Shown here: one piece after another, positions 22,452-34,176 of the stretch
How the letters are laid out: each line of letters starts with the position of its first letter
Numbering within the stretch: position 1 is the stretch's first letter
From: Aschersonia sp. MBC 622
Lineage: Eukaryota; Ascomycota; Sordariomycetes; Hypocreales; Clavicipitaceae
Length of the DNA: 64,000 nucleotides
Assembly: GCA_030782805.1 (NCBI GenBank)
Contig: JARJPL010000267.1
Span: 62,001-126,000, forward strand
Reading direction: 5' to 3'
The notes under the pieces: model-generated
Database searches by the model: none
What the model was told of the DNA's origin: nothing
The model's input: only the letters and a program-made list of their open reading frames with translations
Made by a program: the position numbers and the translations under genes

Positions 22452-23193
22452 TTACTCATCCTCGGGGAGACCTGAGAAGAGGCCAAAGCGCATGCGATGG
22501 CTCTGCATACACGTTAGCTTTCATGACTGACAAGGTTTTGCGCCACGCAGAGAGGTGCAGCATGGCCCGTTTCGGAAGAGCAGGCCAAAATACGACACAC
22601 AATACGGTCGAGAGCCACTTACAAAGGGAAGCTTGGGGATAATGACGGCCAAGACGGCCAAGAAGTTGATGATAAAGTAGGCAAGATCGTAGTGCGTATA
22701 ATGGGTACTCAGGAGAAAGAGCACAATAGGGACACTGAGTAGAAACTTTTTGGTGGGCGTGTACTGAGCACCGTTGTCGATTTGCTCCCACATGTTGAGG
22801 TTATCGAAGGCGCCACTATTGAATTCGAAGGGGACTCCTCGAACATAGTGAAACATGATGTAAGAGCCGACCATGTAGGTAATGTTGGTCAGCGTCCACG
22901 ATGTCTCCTGCGAGACTCCGGGAATGACATCGTAAAAGATCTTGAGACATGCTATCAAAACGAAATGGATGGTCCACGCTCCTATAGAGGCAGTCAGTAT
23001 GCGAGCGTGTCAAGGCGAATCGGGGGGTGATGGGGAGAGGCAAATTTGGCGTACCCTTTGCGTTGGTCCAGTTTGCATTGAGATTGGGAAGGGCAGCCTG
23101 GTCAGAGATTTGCTCGAGTGTCTCTGGGGGTTCGTGATAGACCTGAAGGATGCTGCTGGAGCGTCTGCGACGACCGAGGTTCTTATCGTCCAT
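22452..23193 (-). CDS. ORM1: Orm/ORMDL sphingolipid homeostasis protein
   Basis: The protein is 182 aa in three exons: 23055-23193, 22623-22981 and 22452-22502, with introns of 73 and 120 nt. It sits in the ER membrane and inhibits serine palmitoyltransferase; in yeast, N-terminal phosphorylation relieves the inhibition. The N-terminus LGRRRRSSSI is the phosphorylated-type segment. The conserved core is clear: IPGVSQETSWTLTNITYM, then YVRGVPFEFNSGAFDNLNMW, EQIDNGAQYTP and FLLSTHYTHYD. The last exon codes SHRMRFGLFSGLPEDE. The upstream frame stays open to about 23460 without an ATG, so the start at 23193 is the only reasonable one. Confidence 0.95.
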
Positions 23194-25529
23194 GTCGAGG
23201 TAGGTGCTACCAGAGCGAGGGGGGTTCGTCCTAGCGTCGTAAGAGACGGTGGGCTGAAGAAGAGTCGGAGAAGCCAGCTTGGCGGTTTGAACTGGGAACT
23301 GCGCAAGCCGCGAATGAGAGTCTCGTGGGTCGTTCCCGACGTGAGAGAACGAAACGAAGGACTCTCGAGCGAGCCTGGGGTGGTGGAGGGAAAATGTGTA
23401 GCGAACGGTGATGTCGAGTAACGCAGTGAACTGGCGGGACTCGGAGAGTAGGCAATAGCTCAGATTCCTCTCTAGCTATCGGTGAATGGACGAGGCAATT
23501 GGCCAGTCGTATTTCGTCAGAGCCGTATTCGGGAATGGGTTCGAGGAGAATCCGGTATGTCGGGAGCGCGGGCGTGATGTGAAGCGGGAGGCTAGTGGAG
23601 ACAAGTCCTTTGTGGGATAATGTTGATGGGGATGGGAAGAAGATTCTGTAAAGAAGAATGCGGAAGAGAAAACGAATGAACCAAAGAAAAGTAATGGTCG
23701 ATGTTGAGGCAAGAGGAGGCTTGCGTGTGGCGAGTCGGCCTTGTGACAGGAAACAAGCTGTACGGGGCAGTAGTGGGCAGTAGTGGGCAGGCAGCCAGTA
23801 GGAGCCTCAGGAGGCAGCAGGGACGGGAGCTTGCAACAGAACTAGCGCAGGGACTCTTGTCGAACAGTGGTTTGTGGGTGGCTGCGTTATGATAGATGGC
23901 TTAATAAATGGGCTAAAAGGAGCGGGGGCCGTAATAAATATTGACAATGATTATATGTGTCAGTACAAGGACAGTGAGAAGAAAAAAAAGAAAGGGTCGT
24001 CGGTTAAGAGCAAGGGCCAAGGGCCAATGCCATCGGACGGTCTACGCTTGTGCAGCACTTCAGCACTGTATTTCTACGCAGCAGTCCTCTGGTAGTGATA
24101 GGTAGGTGGCGCTGTAAACCTCGATTGGACGCTAGTGGAGATGGGCCCCGTCTAGAACCTCGCCAGCAGCCACATCAACTGTCGCACACTGACTCTCTTG
24201 ATAAAAATGTCAGTTAAGGCCACGTTGGAGACAACGGCGGCCCTCGTTTTTGATGCCAATTCGATAAATTTTGCAAGCAAACACACAGTAGAATGTGCAA
24301 ACGAGAATCGTAGACTAACGCACGTATGTCGATTCTACCAAGTACTTTGCCCGAGGCACCACACAGCCATTTGCGCCTCTTTCTTGCTTCCATGCACCAG
24401 CACATCACACATGCGCCAGCCTTCACCCACTAGATTGAGACTGAGAGGTAGCATGAGTGCTGCCGCCCCCCGGATGCACCCAGGAGGGGGCCAGAAAGCT
24501 TGTTACTGCTGTTGCTACTGCATGTCTTTTTGCTCTGTAAATTCCTCCTATGTACATAGCTGGCAGTGCTCCATTGCACTGGCGACGCCAACATTGTGCC
24601 AACTACCCGTGAGGCATCAAATCAATTCGACAATGCAGCTTAATACTTTGTCCGACTTGCTCGATATGCCAAGGGAAAATGCCACGTGATTCATCTCTAA
24701 TCTGCAAAACACCAACCAGCACAAGAACAAGTTTCTTGGCATTCACGTTCTCCCCATCTCCTGACTAAATATTATTTGTTGAGTAGCCCGTTCAAGCTCA
24801 TCGTCGACTCGTCAGCCCTTTTGGCCCCCCCTTGCAAAGCCAAATAAAGGTGGAGCTCATAATCGAGATGATTAACCCAAATGTAAGGCAGCTCTCATCC
24901 TAACTATTTGATGGTCTCATGGCTATTTGCTGAGGACGACAGAATCCCCCTTGCCAAGTTCTTTTGACATCCTGAGCCAGAAATTGACACCATTCGCAGG
25001 CACTCACTCAAAATTCCAGGCAAAGCTTGCTTGGATCGGGCCAGCGGTTTGCTCCCTCGCGCGGCATCTAAATCTACATGACAATAAAAGTGGTCGCCTC
25101 TGGATTCTATTTACAATACAAGCCGAGGCCAGTCTTCTCGAATACGAGTTGCCGCAATTTCAGCGTATCGGCTCGGGAAAACCTGGCCCCGCTGCCGACA
25201 TTTTACTGCTGCTACTCGGTCGGTTCTAGCTTTTACTATTTAATAGTGGAGCCTTCAATTTTGCGCTGATTCGACCATGATATTCTTCGCGTCGCCTTTT
25301 TTTTTGGGCTGGCGTTACGACAGTCGCATATGTACTCGTACAATCAGGACGTGCTACCTTGCTCTTCCCGTCTTGCCTTGTTATTGATTCCGCTTCTAAA
25401 TCCCACCACTGTCGTGCACCCGGTCGAACCGCAACACAGCTGGCGCATTGACCTCTGATTCATTCGCGGCGCAAACCTCAGTGTATCAACGTCACATGAG
25501 CCACTGCCACCTGCAGCATCACATTCTAG
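23194..25529. other. Divergent intergenic region, 2.3 kb
   Basis: This separates the Orm and Air-like start codons. The first ~270 bp upstream of Orm remain open in the Orm frame without ATG and are probably leader sequence. A short GGGCAGTAGT repeat (three copies) is at about 23764-23790 and a TAGGTAGGT motif at about 24099-24107. Open frames at 24198-24689 lack protein character. Confidence 0.6.
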
Positions 25530-27290
25530 ATGGCCGCGGAAGAACAAATACCCGGCGATGTTATTAGTATGGGGGGAAGCGACAGTGAAGAAGAGAACAG
25601 CCAGATTGGAAAGAGATCATTATCTAATGTCGATGGCCCCGACGGCCAGGATGACCAACCCTCTCACACATCCAAGCGCCCCAAGTTCAGCCGCCCATCG
25701 CTCAGCAGCAATCCAAGCAAAGCTTCCGAGGAAGGCGAAATAGAGGAGAGTCTTCCAAAGTCTATTGGCAGTCAATCCGGGCAATCAGACGGCCAGCCAG
25801 CAGCCAAGTCGTTCGTTCCCTCGGACCCGCCACTGTTTACAACCGACACTGTCAGCTTGAAGCTGCCGGCGCTGTCGCAGAAGAAGGAGGGCTCCTGGTG
25901 CGAACGCGTCTTGGACTGGTCCACCGTTCTGTGCACAATCAATTTCGAGTCACTGGCCAACATCAAGCCCCCAACGGTTGTGTCAGCATTTTGCCAATAC
26001 GTTGACGTGCACAGTGGCCTGAAACCGCCAAAGAAGAGAACGGCCAAGCAGACTGTTCGCGCCATGGAAGAATCGGGCCAGATTGACAACGTCATCGCAT
26101 CCGCAAAGCCACCACCTCCTGCGCTGGCAAAGAAGGCAGACGACGGGGAAGATGGCCAAGTCGCCGACCCACCGGAATACGAGCCAAGGGAGGCGGCACA
26201 GGTGGCGAATGGCCAGCAGACAAACGGCCACGCAAATAATGTTGTTGTTACCGCAACGAATGGCGACTCGGTTTCCAAAGGAGGACCAACAACGGAGCAA
26301 CGTCGATACTTTCCTTCCGCGGAGAATGCGGCCGACATGTGTGTTCTGTGTGGCCGCAAAGGCCACGTCTCTGACGCATGCAGCCACACGAAATGTAAAT
26401 TCTGCGGAGAAACTGGTCACTGGCAATTTGCCTGCAAAGCCATCCAGGCTAGATGCGACAAATGCCGACAACTTGGCCACGACACTTCATCCTGCGTGGA
26501 AAAGCTGGCCCTCACCAAGGATGAGGGCTTGGCCTGTGCGTACTGCGGGATGGCACATCACCTCGAAGGCGAATGCACAGAGCCTTGGCGATCATTTCAC
26601 GCCGAAGGGGATGTCGTGCTGCCTGTAATTGCTATCCAGGCGTCCTGTGCGGTGTGTGGCTCACGGAACCATTTTGCGTCGGACTGTTCGCAAAAGGGCA
26701 GTCGACCATTCAATCCGTCATGGACACTACGAAATCGCGATCGTTTCATAGATCCAAATTGCGGCAATGAGTCCATTGAGGAGGCCGCTAGTGTGCACCT
26801 TGGTGCGAAACCAAAGAAGGGCCGCCAGCAGGCCAAGATGCCACGCGGTCCTCCCTCACGGGCCATTAATGTGCACTATTCGGAGAGCGATGACTCTGAT
26901 ATGGACCTACTCAGCCACAGAGCAGCACCGCGACAGCAACGGCCGCCGCTGGGCCGCATGCAAATGTCGACCAACATCCAGATGCCTACGCTGGGAGGTA
27001 ACGCCGTGCAGCCGCCCTTGCCACCAGGCCCTCCTCCACCCCTCCCTCCGTCGGGGTATCCTCCACCTCCAGGCACAACCAGCTACGGCAGAAACGAGCG
27101 CGGGCCACCACCTTCACTGCCTCCGAAGCCGCCAGCTGCGCGGAACAACCGGGGACCTCCGCCTCCTCCGCCCAAGGGAGATGTACGCCGTGGCGGCTAT
27201 AGCCGTGGACGGGGTGGTCCTCCGCGTGGCCGCGGGGGACGCGGAGGTGGAGGTGGAGGCGGAGGTGGCAGAGGACGGGGACGGCGATGA
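25530..27290 (+). CDS. Air1/2-like zinc-knuckle RNA-binding protein with RGG tail
   Basis: The protein is 586 aa and intronless. Five CCHC knuckles follow one another: CVLCGRKGHVSDAC (271-284), CKFCGETGHWQFAC, CDKCRQLGHDTSSC, CAYCGMAHHLEGEC (His-His variant) and CAVCGSRNHFASDC. Five knuckles match Air proteins, which present RNA to the TRAMP poly(A) polymerase in nuclear surveillance. The N-terminus is acidic with a KRPKFSR basic patch and a GEIEES motif. After the knuckles come an acidic patch, a Pro-rich stretch and a Gly/Arg tail (GRGGPPRGRGGRGGG). It is much longer than yeast Air2 (344 aa), the extra length being disordered ends. Confidence 0.85.
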   Translation: MAAEEQIPGDVISMGGSDSEEENSQIGKRSLSNVDGPDGQDDQPSHTSKRPKFSRPSLSSNPSKASEEGEIEESLPKSIGSQSGQSDGQPAAKSFVPSDPPLFTTDTVSLKLPALSQKKEGSWCERVLDWSTVLCTINFESLANIKPPTVVSAFCQYVDVHSGLKPPKKRTAKQTVRAMEESGQIDNVIASAKPPPPALAKKADDGEDGQVADPPEYEPREAAQVANGQQTNGHANNVVVTATNGDSVSKGGPTTEQRRYFPSAENAADMCVLCGRKGHVSDACSHTKCKFCGETGHWQFACKAIQARCDKCRQLGHDTSSCVEKLALTKDEGLACAYCGMAHHLEGECTEPWRSFHAEGDVVLPVIAIQASCAVCGSRNHFASDCSQKGSRPFNPSWTLRNRDRFIDPNCGNESIEEAASVHLGAKPKKGRQQAKMPRGPPSRAINVHYSESDDSDMDLLSHRAAPRQQRPPLGRMQMSTNIQMPTLGGNAVQPPLPPGPPPPLPPSGYPPPPGTTSYGRNERGPPPSLPPKPPAARNNRGPPPPPPKGDVRRGGYSRGRGGPPRGRGGRGGGGGGGGGRGRGRR

Positions 27291-29197
27291 TTGCGTGTTC
27301 GAAAAGGCGCAGACGGCGTGTATCATTATCATCATTTAACATGGCGTGTAGAAGAGGGGCAAAAAGGACGCTATCTAGAACGAAATCACGATACCCAAGA
27401 GCATTTACCAAATACAATTGGCTATATTATATTTTCGATATACGAGTCTAAATGTTGCGTGCTGCAAGTCTTTGCTGTGGATTATTAGCTGCGCCAATAT
27501 GAGCAGGATGTCTGGCTCCACGTCATCCTTTTCGCAGAGCCTTTGGTCATGATGCGAATGGACTGGTGGGTAGAGCAATCGCGTGTCCCGCAAAGGCTAT
27601 ATGTGGCTGCAGCGTGGTGAGCTTGTTTTCCTGCGGCTTATGTGGCCGTGATGCGCCGACCCGGGCAAGTAAAAGTATATAAGAGCCCATGACCTCACCC
27701 AGTTGCGTTGCATGTATAGTCGAGTTTTTCTCTTCGGGCTTGTTTTGAGTCCAGTCGCTTGAAAGAAGTGATTGAAAGTTGATTGAATCCTCGCATGAGG
27801 TTTCACTTTTTGGCCAGTTGCGGCTGGCAGCACAATCAGCCACGGTCACGAACGCTACAACGTGGCCATGCAGTGCTAGCAAAGGGCCTCCTCTGGACCA
27901 GGATTCTTGGTTGAAAATGCGGCGTGCCTGGGAAACTGTCAACCAAGAAGGATGAATGTGATGAGAAGCAAAGGTGTGCATATTTGTCTCGAAATGGCTC
28001 GCACCCCTGGCTGCCTCACTGGCTATCACGACGGCGTTGTGGCAAAAGAGGGGGTGTCGTCGGGTCATGGCAGGGCATCAACTGCCGTCTTCCGCAACAT
28101 TCCTTGGTTACCTTTTCCCCGCCCTGAACAATACTGAACTTTTGAGAAAATCGGCTGCAGCGGGGGTTTTCTTCTTGTGCAAGGTTGGCCGCATGGGGCC
28201 ACGCGCGGCGCGATCCGCGATCTGATACACGCGACTTCCCACCCGGCCCCGCGTCGAGATGCGCGCTTATGATTGGCCGCCAACGCGAAGGCGACACCCA
28301 AACGCATCGCGGGCCCTTTTTCTATTCTCTGTTCTTTCTGCAACCTCCACTCACACGCCGCGCAACGACCACATTCGGAAGCGTCCCGTAGGATGGCAGG
28401 CAGCTTCTCGACAAGCCCCTGTAACTACGCACGGAGAAAAAAAAAGGAATCGTGCGAAGCCAAGGTCTCTGGCCCCAGTGTTCCCCGCCGGGCTGATTGG
28501 CCATCGAGGCCACTTACACTGCGCAGACTACTGCACGAGGTTTCTCGTGCTTTGCTCACCGACCATTCAATGGCCAGTCTCCGCGGCGACGATGCTGCAT
28601 TTCATGCCCTGCGGTGCCGGGGGAGCGCATCGCGAGCCAGTAGATGCGCGAAGCTCGCGCGAGCTCTCCTTCTACAAGCCTACTGCTAGTTCGTCCCAGG
28701 CCACGGATACTGAAGAAGAGTTTTGCCCCCCCGGTCACTATGCAGACTGTTTCGTTTCGTGGCGTGTTAGCCTTGGAATAAGCTTAGCTTTTGAGGTGTG
28801 TGGCTGCATGTAACCTGATGCAGGTTGGTTCAAGGAAGATTGTGCAGGGAAAGTTGCTTGCGCAGACGGGGGAGATGGGAGGAAGACTTCAATCAGTTGA
28901 GGGACGTGGTCGGGATATATACCGACCGGCCGCTTCCCTTTTCGGGCGGCCACTTCTTGTGGCCTTGTTCCTTTGTTCTTTCACGTTTGTTGTAACGACA
29001 CTTGTCAATACTCAGCGTTGATGTCCGGCGTTGACTCGACCAACACCGACTTGCTCTCACCTCTCAATCACCCCAACATCAACATCACCAACAGCACTTG
29101 CATACTATTGATCGCTCTATTCTCAATCACCCTAGAAAGTCCCATTGGCTATATTTACCCTCCCACTGCCCTATTCAGCCCACCCAATGAGAACGAT
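27291..29197. other. Intergenic, 1.9 kb
   Basis: I find no supported gene; several open frames of 60-184 codons here run in conflicting frames and look random. The final 250 bp are the promoter and leader of the F-box-like gene. Upstream in-frame ATG codons at 29021 and 28973 exist. Confidence 0.55.
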
Positions 29198-31351
29198 ATG
29201 GCATCTACAGAACAGCAGTTTCTCGCCCTCTTGAGAAGCGACCGCATCCAGGACGGCCTCTTCGCACACCTCTCCACCGGCGACGCCTGCGCCGTGCGGC
29301 AGTCATCCTCGGCCTGCTGCAACCTGCTCACCAAGCGCCTCTTTACCCGTATCCACGTCACCTTTACCGCGAGCGCCTTCACCAAGCCGTGTCGCGTGGC
29401 CGCCCTCGGCCGCATCGGGCACCACGTCGAGCACCTCACCTTTTACCTGCCGCACTCGGACGCGACCTTTCTTCCGCCGCTCGTACACCCGCAGACGGGC
29501 CAGGAGATTTCCTTCTTGTACACGCCGCACACGAGCATGGGCTCAGCGCTCACGCGGCCCAAGTACGCGAACACCGAGCTCGGCGACATCCTCACCCAGC
29601 AGTACCCGCCGCTGTTCCACGCCGCAACCAACGTGCCCAGCTTCATCCAAGCGCTGGCCCACTTCGCCCGCATCCGCCACCTGACGGTCCGCTGCCCCGG
29701 CCAGAACCCGGCGGAGCGCTACCGCCGCGATATCGTCGACTACGCCCTCATCAGCCTGCGCATCGCCGTCGAGCGTGCCCCGCTGACCAACCTGCACAAG
29801 CTGTCCCTCTCGTCGCTGCACCCCGCGGCGCTCAGCTACCTGCGCCACGTCAACGGCATCGGTAGCGTGCCGTCGGCTGGCCGCCGCTGGAAGCAGATTC
29901 GCAAGCTGCACGTGTCGGTCGAGGCGTGGGACTTTCACAATAGTGCCTCGCCGGGGCTTGACCATCTCAAGATCATTGACGACTACATCCGCGGGCTGGC
30001 GCCGCAGCTCGAGAAGCTCTCCTTTTCCTGGATCGGTGCCAGGGGTCCATGTCCGATCGCCCTCGCGGCCGATTCGCTCTTTGCGCCGCCGCGCGCCTCC
30101 CGCAAACTCTTCCACGAGGTCACCTCGCCCATGTCGCCGCTACCCGTGCGGCCCCCGCGCGCGCCCATCCACATGCCCGCGCTGCGGTACCTACAAATCC
30201 GGAACACGGCCATGAACGCGCCGCAGCTGCGCCGCCTCATCGATGCCCATCAGGCGACGGTCAAGGAGTACGACTTTGAAAACGTCTCCCTGGCGGATAA
30301 TGGCCGCTGGGACGACGCGCTCGCGCCCGTCAGCGAGGAGCGCAAGTGGTCGCACAGCGGCCTCGTCCGCGCACCGAGCCGCTGCAGCCTGGCGACGAGC
30401 GAGAGCGCCGACGACGAGCTGCCCAGCCCTAGCGCAGCGGTCGCGGCTGTCGGCCGTGAGCTGCTCGACATGGATGTTGGTGCCTACGGCTTCGATGACG
30501 ACGACGATGACGAAAAGACGGTCATGGAGGAGCTTACCGTGGAGATGGCGGCTGCGGGCACGCGCGAGGAGAGCACGGGCTTCACCACGAGGATCAGGAA
30601 GAAGAAGCGCTCCAAGCACAACCACCGTGGCCATGACCAAGATCACCACCGCAGCAAGCGCAAGCACAGCAGAAGCGCTAGCGAGCCGGACCACAAGTCG
30701 ACGCCGCCTCCGCCGCCCCCTCTGCCACGCTCGCACTCTTCCTCGTCTCAGCCGTCGTCTTTATCCCCTATGCGCCTGTTTCGACGCCCATCACATTCGT
30801 CGTCGCCATCGTCGTCGCAGCGCAAGTTGTCGCTCGAGACGATTCACGTAGCCCCCGTCACCCTCCCCGACCCGTTCATATCGCCGCCTATCCTCTCCTC
30901 GGAGCCGCAGCCGGTGCTCCTCCAGCCAACAGTCTACGACCCCCACGCGCGGCACGCCGCGGTGTCGCCTGGCAGCGGCGACGACGACGACGGCATCACC
31001 GCCGTGCAGCGCAACCTGGAGCAGGAGGAGGCGCACCGGCTGCTCGCCGAGGACGCGGCGGCGCGCGTCAGCGCCTTGCAGCGCGCCAAGGAGGCTGTCA
31101 TGACGAAGCTGACGCGCGAGTTCTTCAAGAAGCACAAGCCGAGTGATGGCGTCGGCGGTCACTACGGTCATGACAGCGCGGGGCCCAGCAATGGCGCGGC
31201 GGTAGCGGCGTGTCGGTTGATGGCGGGCAGGGACCTCGTCGCCGGCAGCGAAAGCTACTACTACACGGGCAACAGCGACTTTGTGCTCGAGGACCGGTGC
31301 ACAATGGACAGCCAGACGGCCATGGTGCCGCTCATGTTTAGCCGAGCATGA
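29198..31351 (+). CDS. F-box-like protein with long disordered C-terminal half
   Basis: The protein is 717 aa and intronless from the ATG at 29198; an in-frame ATG at 29021 would add 59 residues rich in Asn, Ile and Leu that look non-coding. The N-terminal ~50 residues (FLALLRSDRIQDGLFAHLSTGDACAVRQSSSACCNLLTKRLFTRIHV) have the hydrophobic spacing of a degenerate F-box. Leucine-rich segments follow (IRHLTVRCPG, LHKLSLSSLHPAAL, LEKLSFSWIG, LRYLQIRNTAM), as in fungal F-box proteins. The second half is disordered with DDDDDE, KKKRSKHNHRGHDQDHHRSKRKHSRS and Pro/Ser tracts. It may be a substrate receptor of an SCF ubiquitin ligase; this is inferred. Confidence 0.75.
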   Translation: MASTEQQFLALLRSDRIQDGLFAHLSTGDACAVRQSSSACCNLLTKRLFTRIHVTFTASAFTKPCRVAALGRIGHHVEHLTFYLPHSDATFLPPLVHPQTGQEISFLYTPHTSMGSALTRPKYANTELGDILTQQYPPLFHAATNVPSFIQALAHFARIRHLTVRCPGQNPAERYRRDIVDYALISLRIAVERAPLTNLHKLSLSSLHPAALSYLRHVNGIGSVPSAGRRWKQIRKLHVSVEAWDFHNSASPGLDHLKIIDDYIRGLAPQLEKLSFSWIGARGPCPIALAADSLFAPPRASRKLFHEVTSPMSPLPVRPPRAPIHMPALRYLQIRNTAMNAPQLRRLIDAHQATVKEYDFENVSLADNGRWDDALAPVSEERKWSHSGLVRAPSRCSLATSESADDELPSPSAAVAAVGRELLDMDVGAYGFDDDDDDEKTVMEELTVEMAAAGTREESTGFTTRIRKKKRSKHNHRGHDQDHHRSKRKHSRSASEPDHKSTPPPPPPLPRSHSSSSQPSSLSPMRLFRRPSHSSSPSSSQRKLSLETIHVAPVTLPDPFISPPILSSEPQPVLLQPTVYDPHARHAAVSPGSGDDDDGITAVQRNLEQEEAHRLLAEDAAARVSALQRAKEAVMTKLTREFFKKHKPSDGVGGHYGHDSAGPSNGAAVAACRLMAGRDLVAGSESYYYTGNSDFVLEDRCTMDSQTAMVPLMFSRA

Positions 31352-32082
31352 AATGTGAACGTGGATGCGACGACTGACTTGTGTGTGAAGTGGCACGACA
31401 GAACGCTTTCAAATGAAAGAAACGTGTGATTGACAACTTGTGTGAAATGATTGCGACTGACGGCCTCGAATATTTGTGTCCTTCCTATCAATATTTCCCC
31501 CTTTCTTTCGAATGCACATCATTCCTGTCATTAACTTGTAATCTTCCCAACTCTATTAGTTGTACAATCTTTTTTTCGAATATATGAGCGCGCTTGCTAT
31601 TTATACATTTTGAGAATTGCACTGTGAACCTCGCAATCTGTCCGTATTGAACCGACCTGAAGGCCCTGTACGTAGTGTAATGTCCCTCGTCTTTTTCTCC
31701 ATCCTGACTCTCCACCCTGACCACCGGCAGCGCGACCTGTGTTGATCGCAGTGCCAATGTGAAGAGATGCTACCTACCATGGACATGTTATTTGGTTGTG
31801 TCGAGCGCAAATCTGACTCAAGATTAATAAATTACAGACGTGGTTTCGGATGACAACGCCAAGAGAATACTGGCTATCAGGATATTGCAATAACAATGCA
31901 TGCTGTTGATTGAGGTATACATCCTCGGCCCAGTCAATGCGGATGAGCTACACTCCCCATTGCTAATCCATTTCCCAGTCATGACGATTTTTCTCCTTCA
32001 TATGCTAACTTGATACTTTTGAAATCGCTCAACAATCGTAGAACATTTTATATAAAAAAAACAAACTCATTACCAACTCCTT
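31352..32082. other. Convergent intergenic region
   Basis: AT-rich 3' flanks of two convergent genes. I see no gene. Confidence 0.6.
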
Positions 32083-33315
32083 TCAATCAAACGTCACCTT
32101 GGAACCCGTATGCTCAACCACTCTGCCCATCAGCCGCGCCGTCTGAATATCCTCTGCCGTCTCTGCCTTTTTGTGCTCGTGCCGTCTCCCATCGCCGCCG
32201 CCCTCGCGCGGCCCGCGCTGCCCGGCCGCGTTGGCCGGTCTGTCCTTGCCGAAGCGCTTCCTGTAGCGCGACTGGTCGTCCTCGGCCAGCTCGAGCTTGA
32301 GCTCACGGCCGAGCATGCGGTTTACGTACCACTTGCGCGTCTTGAACTGTTTTTGCTGCTTCTGCTGCTGACCGCGCTTCTTTTTGGGCTTGTCCGCGTC
32401 CTTGTCCTTTTCATCACCATCATCATCATCATCACCATCGTCGTCGTCGTCGCTGCCGCTGTCGTCCCGGAAATCGTCCTCCGTCTCGACAGCCTCCTTA
32501 ATCTTGACAAAGCCCTTGACGGCCCACGCGGCAGCTTCGGCCTCTTTAAACTTGACCCAGCCGTAGCCCTTGCACTTGCCCGTGTCTTCAAAAGTCGCAA
32601 TCTTGGCCCACTCAATCTCGCCGCACTTTTCAAAGTTGCGCCGCAAATCGTCCTCGGTCGTCTTGAAGCTCATGTTGCCGACAAAAATCTTGCGACTGGC
32701 ATTGGGGTCCACGGCGGGCTTCTTGGCGCCGCCTTTTCTGTCGTCCTCTTTCGCCTCGGGCTCCTTCTTCGGGCGGCCCTCAAACGACGTCGAGTCCTTG
32801 ATCAGCAGCCGGCGGCCGTGCCACTCCGTCTCTGACAGCGCAACGGCGGCGACCTTGCCGCCAATATCGGAGAAGTCGACGTACGCGAAGCCCTTGTTGG
32901 TGGCCGGCTCGCTCTTGTCGCGGCCGGGCGTCTTGGACAGCGGCAGCTTGACGCGCGTAATCATCTCGCTGGTGAGGACGCCTCCCGAGTTGTCAATGAG
33001 CCACTGGCGCAGCTCCTGCGGCGTCACGGTGAAGCGCAGGTTGCCGATCCAGACGCCGTGCTCCGAGCGCGCCGCCTTGTCGTCCTTTTTATCCTTGTTC
33101 GTCGTCTCTTCTTCTTCGAGGTCGTTGTTGTCGTTGTCCTTTTTCGCTTTCGATGTCGCGCTCTTGCCCTTCTTCATCGCACGACGGGCGCGCTTCGACG
33201 GCGGCTCAGGTGCCGCCAAGTCGACTTCAATCTCCTCGACATCGGCCTTGCGCTTGGCAGAATTTATCTCGGGCGAGACGTCCACGGGGGACATTTCCTT
33301 GTCGTCGGATGACAT
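32083..33315 (-). CDS. NOP13: Nucleolar RNA-binding protein Nop13-like (two RRMs)
   Basis: The protein is 410 aa and intronless. The N-terminus is charged with KRARRAMKKGK-type nuclear signals. The first RRM starts at VWIGNLRFTVTPQELRQWL (RNP2) and reaches KGFAYVDF (RNP1). The second starts at KIFVGNMSFKTTEDDLRRNF and has CKGYGWVKF. Unlike most RRM proteins, the second domain is followed by an acidic insert (SGSDDDDDGDDDDDGDEKD) and then a conserved KWYVNRMLGRELKLELAEDD. The C-terminus is Arg/Lys-rich. Yeast Nop13 is a nucleolar protein linked to pre-ribosomes; the two-RRM order and length (403 aa in yeast) agree. Confidence 0.88.
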   Translation of the reverse strand: MSSDDKEMSPVDVSPEINSAKRKADVEEIEVDLAAPEPPSKRARRAMKKGKSATSKAKKDNDNNDLEEEETTNKDKKDDKAARSEHGVWIGNLRFTVTPQELRQWLIDNSGGVLTSEMITRVKLPLSKTPGRDKSEPATNKGFAYVDFSDIGGKVAAVALSETEWHGRRLLIKDSTSFEGRPKKEPEAKEDDRKGGAKKPAVDPNASRKIFVGNMSFKTTEDDLRRNFEKCGEIEWAKIATFEDTGKCKGYGWVKFKEAEAAAWAVKGFVKIKEAVETEDDFRDDSGSDDDDDGDDDDDGDEKDKDADKPKKKRGQQQKQQKQFKTRKWYVNRMLGRELKLELAEDDQSRYRKRFGKDRPANAAGQRGPREGGGDGRRHEHKKAETAEDIQTARLMGRVVEHTGSKVTFD

Positions 33316-34176
33316 TGTATCAACGCAGAAATCAACCGCGACCTGAAAGGACTTCTATGTGCAGTTGGTATGCCCAAGACTATCTCTGTAGAATATGCCG
33401 GCTGATAACCCGCCAAGTTCGTGCACTTTGGCAGAAATTTTTCTGGGTCCGGTGCCGATAAGGCTTATCGTGGGAAGGGTCCTCGAGCAACTCGACCACC
33501 ACTTGCGCCATTGATAGCTTGATACACACTTCTTTCTGTATCGAATTGAAGTAATGAGAGCTCTTAAATAGACATGTACAAATCATATTAAATTGTCAAA
33601 TACTAATTGCACACATATGGCCAGACTCAACACTACTGCGCGTTAGTCTATCAAGTGTGGCGTAGGGGCCACTGTTGTGGCGGTACGAGAACATGTGGCT
33701 GATCCCATGATGCAGTAAACGTACATGCTAACAGTTCGCAAAACTCATCTTGAACCGCTTTTCAATATTCATTAAGGGTCAAAGTCAGCTATTTAGATGC
33801 TGGAAGTGGAGTGGATTAAATGGTATTATCAATATGGCGGAAACCGGCTGCTGCTTACCGCTGGTTTACTGTACAAGTAAGCCAACTAACAACTAACTCG
33901 AAGCACGTAGCGTGCCCTACGTCTTACATAAGAAATAAAGTCGCAAAATTCCTGGAATGTTCAGACACCAATTGAATAGCAAGGGTGACGAAATAAAAGT
34001 ATACTAGCTTCTCTCATCAAAGTAAATATAGTAAACTTGTAGTAGAGTAAAGGACAGAGACCAATTACATGAACCCATAAATTCGTGATACATAGAGAAT
34101 GACAGCGAAAGTGCTGCAGCACCAAATATTCTCAACAGTACACCATCGAGTAAAGCCATCACGGGTGTGTACATAT
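33316..34176. other. AT-rich intergenic stretch
   Basis: No gene is visible. Base composition becomes AT-richer from about 33560 and remains so to about 43500, marking the edge of the accessory-looking block. Confidence 0.55.

Noticed and set aside
23194..23460. N-terminal extension of Orm
   Set aside because: The frame is open but lacks an ATG; the Orm family starts close to the MDDKN-type site.
24198..24689. 163-codon frame upstream of the Air-like gene
   Set aside because: No family resemblance, no splice signals, Cys and His scattered without pattern.
27547..28068. 173-codon minus-strand frame in the 27-29 kb spacer
   Set aside because: Random composition; overlapping frames on the plus strand are equally open.
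32110..32835. 241-codon frame opposite Nop13
   Set aside because: Hydrophobic Leu/Val runs arise from the antisense of Lys/Asp-rich coding sequence.
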